This document shows, one piece after another, positions 1 through 6,142 of a stretch of 14,600 nt of DNA. A model generated the notes under the pieces. It did no database searches and was not told the DNA's origin. It saw only the letters and a list, made by a program, of their open reading frames with translations. Source of the DNA: Akkermansiaceae bacterium UBA1506 (GTDB taxonomy: Bacteria; Verrucomicrobiota; Verrucomicrobiia; Verrucomicrobiales; DEV007); the NCBI GenBank assembly GCA_002323995.1, contig DCQY01000084.1, positions 1 through 14,600 on the forward strand. The letters are read 5' to 3'. The position numbers and the translations under genes are program-made. Position 1 is the stretch's first letter. Each line of letters begins with the position of its first letter.

Positions 1-47
1 TTTATTAAATATCAAGTATTTCACAAGAAAATAATTTGATGTTTTTT

Positions 48-122
48 AAGGGTGTGAAGACCCTTTCAGCCATCCGTGATGGCGCGGTTTCGATGGATGG
101 AGACGTTGCCAGCCTGCGCTGG
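48..122. other. cluster of three short stem-loops in intergenic DNA
   Basis: Three perfect inverted repeats follow one another: AAGGGT/ACCCTT (48-53 with 60-65), GCCATC/GATGGC (69-74 with 78-83) and CCAGC/GCTGG (109-113 with 118-122). The T-run at 42-47 lies on the wrong side of the first stem for a terminator on either strand. The stretch lies downstream of the minus-strand UlaG-like gene. It could be a dispersed REP-like element or a transcript-end structure; only one copy is visible here, so this is inference. Confidence 0.3.
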
Positions 123-153
123 TAAAAACAATTTAAAAGAAATTGATAGGCTC

Positions 154-1065
154 CTAGTAGCCGAGCCCTTTTTCCTCGCGATAAGGCTCGCTTTCGATAC
201 CACGACCCGAGGATGGGTCGGTCACCGGCCCCATCGTCATTCGCTGCCCTAGTTTAAGTAAACGATAGCGTTGGCTGAGGCGCTCGCAGCACGAGCTGAA
301 TTCATCAGTTGTGACGTTACCTTGGTCGAACATGTCGTAGTGCGCTGGAACCACCAAACTTGAACCGATGGCCCTCGCCAGGGCAGCAGCCTCGAATCCA
401 TTAAGGCTGTCACGACCGTTTGCAGCTTTTTCGTCTCCATTGATAGGCATAAATGAGAGATTGATAGGCCAACGCCGAATTGCCTTTACGAGATGGGTGT
501 GCCAAATGGTTTGGCCGCTGTGATAGAGCGCGAAGGGACCGAAAAGAATGACAAAACCAAGATCCTTAGAGTTGCTATGAACATCACGCCGGATTTTCGG
601 CGTAGCGGCATCGATGCCATGAAATTCGAATGAGTCCACGGTGACAAAGGTTCCCGCATTCACGGGGACAATGTTGGGGCTCGCCTTACCCAGAAGATTG
701 CGTGCCTGCTCCTCGATTCCTGCAGGGACAACGAGTTTCAAGTTCGGGTTGGCCGCTGTGAGCGGAAGCAGTGTTTCGGGATCGAGTCGGTCAGGTTGTG
801 CGCTGCTGCAGACTACCGTTTCGATACTCGTCAGCGCGAGCGGATCGACCACCCTTTCAGAGGCTCGCTTGATTGGGAATTCAGTGCCCTCGCTGGGTCG
901 AGTGTATGAGTTCGAAAGGTAGGGATCGATAAGGATGCTTTGGCCATTCCACTTAACGAGAAACCCGCTTTGACCCAGCCACCAAACGTGGATGGCACCA
1001 GGCGCGGTTTCAGCCGCGTGAAAGTCGTTTACTAGTTTTTCGTCTTTTTGAACTGGCTCAATCAT
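154..1065 (-). CDS. UlaG-like metallo-beta-lactamase-fold protein, probably catalytically dead
   Basis: This 303-residue protein matches the cytoplasmic UlaG (L-ascorbate-6-phosphate lactonase) branch of the metallo-beta-lactamase superfamily. Visible landmarks are WWLGQSGF (28-35), ILIDPYLSNSY (44-54), YHSGQT (181-186), the PINGDE region (about 208-213) and PAHYDMF (240-246). In active members a T-H-x-H-x-D-H metal site precedes LDPETL; here that stretch reads S-S-A-Q-P-D-R (87-93), so all three histidines are gone. The Asp of the usual GDS/GDT is Gln185. His182 and His242 remain. The frame is intact with no stop or frameshift, which argues for a maintained non-enzymatic or altered function rather than decay. 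Met at 1065 was chosen because homologues begin near this MIEPVQ stretch; an in-frame GTG at 1098 would add 11 residues. Neither has a Shine-Dalgarno. No ulaABC-type neighbours are present, so the substrate is unknown. Confidence 0.85.
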   Translation of the reverse strand: MIEPVQKDEKLVNDFHAAETAPGAIHVWWLGQSGFLVKWNGQSILIDPYLSNSYTRPSEGTEFPIKRASERVVDPLALTSIETVVCSSAQPDRLDPETLLPLTAANPNLKLVVPAGIEEQARNLLGKASPNIVPVNAGTFVTVDSFEFHGIDAATPKIRRDVHSNSKDLGFVILFGPFALYHSGQTIWHTHLVKAIRRWPINLSFMPINGDEKAANGRDSLNGFEAAALARAIGSSLVVPAHYDMFDQGNVTTDEFSSCCERLSQRYRLLKLGQRMTMGPVTDPSSGRGIESEPYREEKGLGY

Positions 1066-1228
1066 GGGTAATAACAGCAGAGGAAATTCTGCAGTCACTT
1101 ATAAAACAACAACATGCTATAAAAAACAGGGGTTCACAAGGTTTCTGAATTAGAAAGCGAACTCAAAAACTAAATTCGACCAACTCTCTTTTATTCTCAC
1201 GGTCAACGTGGATTCGTTCAGCTCCAGG

Positions 1229-3043
1229 TCACGGTATGGTGAAGCTGATCTTTTGATCTGGCTCAAGAAAGCTGAGCGGCTCTGTTGGCTCAGTTCCGTC
1301 TGGCAGTGTCACAGAGAGGGATTCCACCTTGCTAGCCTCTCCCAGCCCGATGGTTAGGGAAAAATCGCCACGGATGGTGCGTGGAATCCGCTGAAGTATC
1401 CAGTCTTCGTCTCTGGAGATGACCGTGATTTTTGTTCCATTTTTTGGATTGCCGGTGAGGCTGATATGAATCCATCTCCCCAAAGGCCCGGTAGGTTGAA
1501 GCCAGCGAACATTGCCACTGGACGTTGTGTAGATGATGTCGGCTTGGCCATTCACATCAAGGTCGTTGACCATTACCTGAACAGGCTTGTCGAGAAAGTT
1601 ACCTTCGCTGGTGACTGAGATATCACGAAAATCAGTGCCTTCTCTGTTCCAGAGAATATGATTGAATTCAAGCGTATCCGTTCCGATAAGGAGGTCTTGA
1701 TATCCGTCATTGTCGACGTCGAATGAACCGAAAGCTGTGGCTGTTGTCTCTGGAAGCGAGACTTCCTCGGTAATCTGTGTCAGCCTACCCTCGCCAGTGT
1801 TTTGAAGGAGTTTGATACGCCCTTCCGCTACAGTGAGGAAGTCGAGATGACCGTTGTTGTTGAAGTCAAAAAAGTGGCCTGGGACCGAAAGGGAGGAGTC
1901 CCCAAGATTAAAATCTTGGAAGATATTTTTAAACCGCCAGTTAGCTGAATTCGATGAGCGCTGGCCTATGTAAAGACGATTTTGAAGTCCGTGAATGCCA
2001 AGATAAAAATCGGGAACTTGATCGTTGTTAATGTCCGCAACTTCGGCAAAACGAGTTCCCCGTGGAATCCAGAGTTTCAGGTCCCATGCGACTGGCTCAA
2101 AAGTTGCCAGTTTATTCTGACGGTAGAGTTCGAGTGGAAGTTCCTCACTCCCAACCATAAGATCGAGAAAGCCATCCTGATCAAAATCTAGCCAAACGGC
2201 TAAATTAGTTGAGTCGAAAGAGAGCAGTCCGACGTCCGTCGTGACATCGTCAAAGTTTCCGTCACCCCGATTTCTCATCATGGAGTTAGGCAATCCATTG
2301 TCGCGGGTGACGAAGAGGTCGAGGTCTCCATCGTTGTCGTAGTCTGCCGGGAAGAGCCCGTTACCGGGATAAGTCACTGCTGGCCAAGGGATGGGGACGA
2401 ACCTTCCGGAGGTATCGAGATGAAAGGCTTCAGTGCCACCCTTCGAAACGAATTCGATAGTTCCGTCCCCGTTGAAATCGCCTGAGCAGAAAGGGGCTTT
2501 TAGCGCAACTGGCTTGTTAGTGAAGCGAATAGCAAAGGTATCAGACTCAGTCGGTGGAGATGTATCACGCCGGGAATCTTCGAGGATTTGCGAGTCCTCG
2601 ATCTTTAGGGCCGACATGGCTAAATTAAGTTGCCAGATTTCTTCTTGGGATAAAGTGTTGCCGGCGTTGTTTTGGATGGTAGCAACGAATTCCCGAAGCC
2701 AGTCTGAATCGGCGGGAGTGGCCTCGTCCGGGAAAGGCAGGGGAGCGTCGGGAAGACTCGCCAGGAGGTTGTCTTTGCGCGAAGGTACGCCAAGAGGAGG
2801 CGCTATTACTGGATTGGATGCTCTCTGTTCGAGTATCGTTGAAATAATTTCGTCTACCTCAAGTCCCGCGAAACGTTCCATCATTCGGCGATCGAGGCGC
2901 GGCGGTCGCTTCTTTGGGATTTCTTCGGTGAAGATGGGATTTCCCCACGGAATCAATGGCCGGATACTCTCAAAACTGCTGAGTATTAAGCCGGCAATGA
3001 CCAACAATCCTGCAATGATTCGGATGACGGCTTGTTTCGACAT
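1229..3043 (-). CDS. membrane-anchored seven-repeat FG-GAP/VCBS propeller protein with ASPIC-like C terminus
   Basis: This 604-residue protein has a hydrophobic N-terminal segment (about 5-23) with a short positive flank, so it is probably a signal anchor or uncleaved signal peptide with the bulk outside the cytoplasm. A Pro- and charge-rich, helical region runs to about 180. Seven calcium-loop FG-GAP motifs follow, starting near residues 189, 234, 286, 337, 393, 442 and 494 (for example DFNGDGTIE and DYDNDGDLD). The 45-56 residue spacing fits a seven-bladed integrin-like beta-propeller. The C terminus (about 523-604), with an IGLGEASKVESLSVTLPDG stretch, resembles the UnbV/ASPIC domain that often follows such propellers. 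Loops 337-345 and 494-502 are less canonical. The ATG at 3043 is preferred; an in-frame TTG at 3064 would add seven residues. It lies 55 bases downstream of trpD on the same strand, so cotranscription is possible. The ligand is unknown; binding or adhesion is inferred from fold. Confidence 0.88.
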   Translation of the reverse strand: MSKQAVIRIIAGLLVIAGLILSSFESIRPLIPWGNPIFTEEIPKKRPPRLDRRMMERFAGLEVDEIISTILEQRASNPVIAPPLGVPSRKDNLLASLPDAPLPFPDEATPADSDWLREFVATIQNNAGNTLSQEEIWQLNLAMSALKIEDSQILEDSRRDTSPPTESDTFAIRFTNKPVALKAPFCSGDFNGDGTIEFVSKGGTEAFHLDTSGRFVPIPWPAVTYPGNGLFPADYDNDGDLDLFVTRDNGLPNSMMRNRGDGNFDDVTTDVGLLSFDSTNLAVWLDFDQDGFLDLMVGSEELPLELYRQNKLATFEPVAWDLKLWIPRGTRFAEVADINNDQVPDFYLGIHGLQNRLYIGQRSSNSANWRFKNIFQDFNLGDSSLSVPGHFFDFNNNGHLDFLTVAEGRIKLLQNTGEGRLTQITEEVSLPETTATAFGSFDVDNDGYQDLLIGTDTLEFNHILWNREGTDFRDISVTSEGNFLDKPVQVMVNDLDVNGQADIIYTTSSGNVRWLQPTGPLGRWIHISLTGNPKNGTKITVISRDEDWILQRIPRTIRGDFSLTIGLGEASKVESLSVTLPDGTEPTEPLSFLEPDQKISFTIP

Positions 3044-3098
3044 TCCACAAGTACTTTGATGCAATCTGTGCGCCAGTCAATCGGTTGGCCCGTGGGCG

Positions 3099-4127
3099 TC
3101 AGGCAAACGACTGCCATTTATGGAGCACTTCAAGCGCCTGTCCGCTATCGATTGCTTCGCTGACAAGGGCGAGCCCTTCCGACAAGTTCCTAGCCTTGCC
3201 GCAGATCGTGAGTCCAGCTGCGCTGTTAAGGGCTGCGAGATCACGTTTGGGACCCCTTAGTTTAGAGCTGAGAATGCCTTCGAGAATTTCTGCATTTTCA
3301 TCTGCCTCGCCTCCTTGAAGATCCGCAATCCCGGGTGCGCTAATACCTAGGTCTGATGGATTAACTGTCATGGACTCCTGCGATGTGGTCCAGATTTCAG
3401 TTTCGCCAAGGGTGGATAATTCATCCATGCCCCCTGACTCACCCGCACTCCCGTGGACTGCCCATGCGTTGCGTCTTCCAAGCCGCGCGAGAATGTCAGC
3501 GAAGATCGAGCCTACGTTACGATCAAAAACTCCGATCAGCTGGTAGTCTGGACGAACTGGGTTGAGGAGGGGGCCCAGCAGGTTGAAAATCGTACGTTTT
3601 CCACGCTGAGCGAGGAGCTGACGCACCGGAACCACCGCTTTGAATGCAGGATGATAGAGGGGAGCGAAGAGAAAGCCGGCTCCGACTTCATCAACGCAAC
3701 GTCCGAAGTCTTCCGGTGGCAAGTCAATACGAATCCCAAGTGCCTCAAGTACGTCTGCGCCACCACTCTTTGAAGTGATGCCTCGATTGCCGTGCTTTAC
3801 CACAGCAACATCACAAGCCGCCAGCAGGAAAACGCTCGTTGTTGATACGTTAAAGAGATTGAGCTTATCACCACCGGTGCCACAAACATCTATCAGTGGT
3901 TTCTCGATCGCTTCTTTATCAAGACCAGGTTCGACAGCGCGGGCAAGGAATTCGGAGGCGAATCCAGCTATTTCTGCAGCCGTCTCACCCTTGGCAGAGA
4001 GGGAATCTAAAAAGTCTGCCTTTGACTCATGATCGACTGAACCGTCAAGTATGTCCTCGGTTGCAAGGCGGATATCGTCGGCGTCGAGTTCTTTGCCCTC
4101 TTGGAGTTTTTCTGTGAGATCTTGCAT
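3099..4127 (-). CDS. trpD: anthranilate phosphoribosyltransferase
   Basis: TrpD transfers the phosphoribosyl group of PRPP to anthranilate, the second step of tryptophan synthesis, in the cytoplasm. The 342 residues match the usual family length. Visible motifs are the PRPP-binding CGTGGD (82-87), NVSTTS (93-98), KHGNRG (111-116) followed by SKSGGADVLEALG, the substrate-pocket Arg in PVRQ (Arg169), RTIFNLLGPLLNP (178-190), and the metal-binding Asp-Glu pair in GMDELS (235-236). The ATG at 4127 gives the standard family N terminus; an in-frame GTG at 4142 would add five residues. Neither has a convincing Shine-Dalgarno. No other trp gene is in view: the gene stands between a propeller protein downstream and a divergent YqgE gene, so the tryptophan pathway appears dispersed in this genome. 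A pyrimidine-nucleoside phosphorylase or TrpD2 paralogue is less likely given the intact anthranilate-site motifs. Confidence 0.95.
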   Translation of the reverse strand: MQDLTEKLQEGKELDADDIRLATEDILDGSVDHESKADFLDSLSAKGETAAEIAGFASEFLARAVEPGLDKEAIEKPLIDVCGTGGDKLNLFNVSTTSVFLLAACDVAVVKHGNRGITSKSGGADVLEALGIRIDLPPEDFGRCVDEVGAGFLFAPLYHPAFKAVVPVRQLLAQRGKRTIFNLLGPLLNPVRPDYQLIGVFDRNVGSIFADILARLGRRNAWAVHGSAGESGGMDELSTLGETEIWTTSQESMTVNPSDLGISAPGIADLQGGEADENAEILEGILSSKLRGPKRDLAALNSAAGLTICGKARNLSEGLALVSEAIDSGQALEVLHKWQSFA

Positions 4128-4190
4128 GAAGGAAGTGAACACTGCCGCTTCGTGGTTGCCAACGGAGAAAATCTATTTGAGAATGATTTT

Positions 4191-4203
4191 GTGCCACCGG
4201 CAC
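4191..4203. other. small hairpin just upstream of the YqgE start
   Basis: GTGCC and GGCAC form a perfect 5-bp stem around an ACC loop, ending 12 bases before the YqgE ATG in the 88-base divergent trpD/yqgE gap. It is G+C-rich and could affect initiation, but such short stems are common by chance. Confidence 0.2.
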
Positions 4204-4215
4204 CGGGATAAGCCT

Positions 4216-4836
4216 ATGGCGTTAGAAGATTCAGAATTTGATTCATTTGAGGAACCGGAAATCGATTCGTTTTCCGACTATACAGGCGATTCCTTCAAGG
4301 GAAGTTTAATACTTGCAGATCCCAGTCTGAAGGAACCTACTTTTTTCCAGAGTGTTCTTTTACTCACCGAACATAGCATGGATGAGGGCGCCTTCGGCTT
4401 CATCATGAACCGCCCGCTTGGAAGAACGGTGGGTGAACTGCTTACAGAGGAGATTCTTTCTGACGACCATCACAAGCATCTTTCGGAGGTTCCTGTTTTC
4501 TTGGGGGGACCTGTGAATCGTGAGCACCTGACGTTCTCTGCGTTCGGATGGTCCGAGGCAGGTGAAGAGTTGCAATACAATACTCATCTCTCTGCGGCCG
4601 AGGCTGTGATGCACCAAATGGAGGGGTTTCACATTCGTGCTTTTGTTGGTTACTCCGGATGGTCTGAGGGACAGTTAGAGGATGAGATGGAAGCCAAGTC
4701 GTGGATTACTCACAAAGCAGAACCAGAGGTAATTGATCTCTCCAAGGTCGATGGTCTGTGGAAGCTGTTGCTCAGAGATTTGGGCCCGTGGCACAAATTG
4801 ATTGCCGATGAACCCGATGATCTGGGTTTGAACTAG
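4216..4836 (+). CDS. yqgE: YqgE/AlgH family protein
   Basis: This 206-residue protein belongs to the YqgE/AlgH (DUF179) family, widespread cytoplasmic proteins of poorly defined role. AlgH was historically linked to alginate regulation in Pseudomonas. Family hallmarks are GSLILADPSL (29-38), GAFGFIMNRPLG (58-69), FLGGPV (95-100) and GYSGWSEGQLEDEM (145-158). The first 28 residues, rich in Asp, Glu, Ser and Phe, precede the usual family start and appear to be an acidic extension. The ATG at 4216 was chosen over the much longer open frame from 4051, because the added 55 codons overlap the divergent trpD start and resemble no family member. A GGGA about eight bases upstream may serve as a weak ribosome site. 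It is divergent from trpD and converges with the GreA-like gene, with only three bases between the stops. Confidence 0.92.
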   Translation: MALEDSEFDSFEEPEIDSFSDYTGDSFKGSLILADPSLKEPTFFQSVLLLTEHSMDEGAFGFIMNRPLGRTVGELLTEEILSDDHHKHLSEVPVFLGGPVNREHLTFSAFGWSEAGEELQYNTHLSAAEAVMHQMEGFHIRAFVGYSGWSEGQLEDEMEAKSWITHKAEPEVIDLSKVDGLWKLLLRDLGPWHKLIADEPDDLGLN

Positions 4837-4839
4837 TTT

Positions 4840-5304
4840 TTACGTTACCTCGAGAATCGTCAGGGGAGGATCGTCAAGGATATCGCCGGTCGTTTTGCCG
4901 AGCAATTGCTCTCGAAGTGGAGCATTGGGACCGATAACCGTTACCGCATCTCCTTCTTTTGTTTCGCAGGTGAGTCCGCCGCCTGACGGTGCCAGCAGGT
5001 AAAAGACCAACTCCCCCTCAATTTCTGCTTCTACGAGTGCCCCCGGAGTGATGGGATCATCGATATCAAGTTCAGGAAATTCGAACGCTTCGAGTGATTC
5101 AAGAGCTAGCTTCCATTCGTCAGCCTGCTCAGCCTGACCAGCGGCCAGATAAGATGCTTCGAGGCCACGGGTGTCATATTTACTTTCCGCCTTGGTATCT
5201 TCTCCAGTAGCAGCTTCATGAGCACCTGCGAGTGCTTTTAAGGCACGTTCATACTGGGCCCGAACGAGAAGGCGCAGTGATTGGACGACGGCTGATTTAT
5301 TCAT
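4840..5304 (-). CDS. GreA/GreB-type transcription elongation factor-like protein
   Basis: This 154-residue protein matches a short branch of GreA/GreB-like factors. It has an N-terminal helical region (about 5-73) with the characteristic SKYDTRGLEASYLAAGQ block (41-57) and a C-terminal FKBP-like domain (about 86-154). Classical Gre factors bind in the RNA polymerase secondary channel and stimulate transcript cleavage through acidic residues at the coiled-coil tip. Here the tip region carries Glu-Asp and Lys-Ala-Glu (35-40), so acidic residues exist, but whether they act the same way cannot be judged from sequence. The start ATG overlaps the stop of the upstream AraC-type gene as ATGA, which implies translational coupling and cotranscription. 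It ends three bases from the convergent yqgE stop. Assignment to the superfamily is firm; cleavage activity is inference. Confidence 0.85.
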   Translation of the reverse strand: MNKSAVVQSLRLLVRAQYERALKALAGAHEAATGEDTKAESKYDTRGLEASYLAAGQAEQADEWKLALESLEAFEFPELDIDDPITPGALVEAEIEGELVFYLLAPSGGGLTCETKEGDAVTVIGPNAPLREQLLGKTTGDILDDPPLTILEVT

Positions 5305-6059
5305 GAGTTGGGCAGTCCGGATCGAGAGGACTCTCGATATCGTGCCGGAGTGGTTCCGAGCGTTTTTCTAAATTGGCGGGTAAAGGCACTTTGATCGCAG
5401 AATTGGTATTTCTCTGCAAGTGAAGCGATTGGCTCGTGACTATTACGTAGCTCTGATGCAGCTGCGTTGATGCGAGTTCGAACAATAAAATCTCGCGGAC
5501 TAAGCTTCACGTAATCAAGAAACTGGCGGTGAAGCTGGCGCTCAGAAATACCGGCCTGGCTTGCAAGTTCAGAAACTCGCAATAACGATGTAGGGTTCCT
5601 GCTGACGAAATCGATCACTTCTCCGGCCGCGCGGTGAGGGTGCCCAGGAGAATCGCCTGAAGAAAAAGGGCGGGTGATACCGGTGACGCCGAGTGGTTTG
5701 TCTTGATGATCAAGAATAGGGTATTTGGAACTTGCGTGCCACTCCAGTCGTCCTGAATGATCAAAGAGCACTTCCGGATGGTCGATCAGGGGCCTCTTTC
5801 CTACCATAATCGATTGGTCACCGGCCACCAGTCGATCAGCTACGGGTTCAGGGTAGCGATCGTAATCTGTCGTTCCTGCGAATTCCGAAATTCTCTTGAG
5901 TCCAAGTCGATTCAAGAGCGCCCGATTACCGTGTAGAAACCTGCTATCACAATCTTTCACGAAAAAGTAGGTGTCAGGCACATGCTCAAAAACTTGAAGC
6001 ATTGCGAGGCAAAGCGGGTGATTTAGCAAAGTAGACTCATGCCGACTAGAAACAGTCAT
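5301..6059 (-). CDS. PAS-sensor AraC family transcription regulator
   Basis: This 252-residue protein has an N-terminal PAS-type domain (about 20-131; landmarks PDTYFFVKD at 28-36, GTTDYDRYP at 62-70, and GVTGITRPF at 124-132). A C-terminal AraC/XylS DNA-binding domain follows (about 145-245), with helix-turn-helix segments at 161-180 (RVSELASQAGISERQLHRQF) and about 210-242, ending in the typical QSAFTRQFRKTLGTTPARYR. The PAS domain replaces the cupin sensor of classical AraC, so the signal is probably a bound small molecule. The gene is divergent from the sulfatase with an 83-base gap and is the likely regulator of that sulfatase/TIM-barrel pair. The ATG at 6059 is preferred over an in-frame GTG at 6095, which lies inside the palindromic control element. 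Its stop overlaps the start of the GreA-like gene by four bases. Confidence 0.92.
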   Translation of the reverse strand: MTVSSRHESTLLNHPLCLAMLQVFEHVPDTYFFVKDCDSRFLHGNRALLNRLGLKRISEFAGTTDYDRYPEPVADRLVAGDQSIMVGKRPLIDHPEVLFDHSGRLEWHASSKYPILDHQDKPLGVTGITRPFSSGDSPGHPHRAAGEVIDFVSRNPTSLLRVSELASQAGISERQLHRQFLDYVKLSPRDFIVRTRINAAASELRNSHEPIASLAEKYQFCDQSAFTRQFRKTLGTTPARYRESSRSGLPNS

Positions 6060-6067
6060 ATGTCTGA

Positions 6068-6097
6068 AAAATACCAAAAAATGTCGGCTTGTCACAA
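6068..6097 (-). promoter_or_regulatory. candidate promoter of the AraC-type gene
   Basis: On the minus strand TTGTGA (6097-6092) and TATTTT (6073-6068) are separated by 18 bases, a fair sigma-70-like match. The implied start, about seven bases on, would almost coincide with the ATG at 6059, giving a very short or leaderless message. This is from base matching only. Confidence 0.25.
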
Positions 6098-6098
6098 G
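6088..6098. promoter_or_regulatory. palindromic candidate operator between AraC and sulfatase genes
   Basis: CTTGT-C-ACAAG is a perfect inverted repeat with a one-base centre at 6093. A second inverted pair, GGCTT (6086-6090) and AAGCC (6102-6106), straddles it asymmetrically. It lies centrally in the 83-base divergent gap and overlaps the candidate -35 of the AraC-type gene, a suitable position for control of both genes. AraC proteins more often bind direct repeats, so the binding protein is uncertain. Confidence 0.4.
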
Positions 6099-6142
6099 AC
6101 GAAGCCAGATTTTTTGCTAACAATAGTGTGTCGATTCGAAAT

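Noticed and set aside
42..65. AAGGGT/ACCCTT hairpin with adjacent T-run as terminator
   Set aside because: The T-run precedes the stem on the plus strand and is an A-run after it on the minus strand, so neither orientation fits intrinsic termination.
2433..3059. 208-codon plus-strand open frame opposite the FG-GAP protein gene
   Set aside because: It lies wholly antisense to a well-supported gene, is rich in Ser, Arg and Gly without any recognisable motif, and has no ribosome site.
4051..4215. Longer N terminus for the YqgE protein
   Set aside because: The 55 extra codons overlap the divergent trpD start and translate to Arg/Ser-rich sequence unlike the family.
4811..4841. Possible intrinsic terminator at the yqgE/GreA-like convergent end (AACCC/GGGTT stem, then five Ts)
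   Set aside because: The stem is only five pairs with an eight-base loop, lies within the last yqgE codons, and the T-run starts eight bases after the stem, too far for a standard terminator.
6060..6095. GTG start at 6095 for the AraC-type gene
   Set aside because: It would place the start within the palindrome and the candidate promoter and add 12 residues with no PAS-domain content; the ATG at 6059 is simpler.
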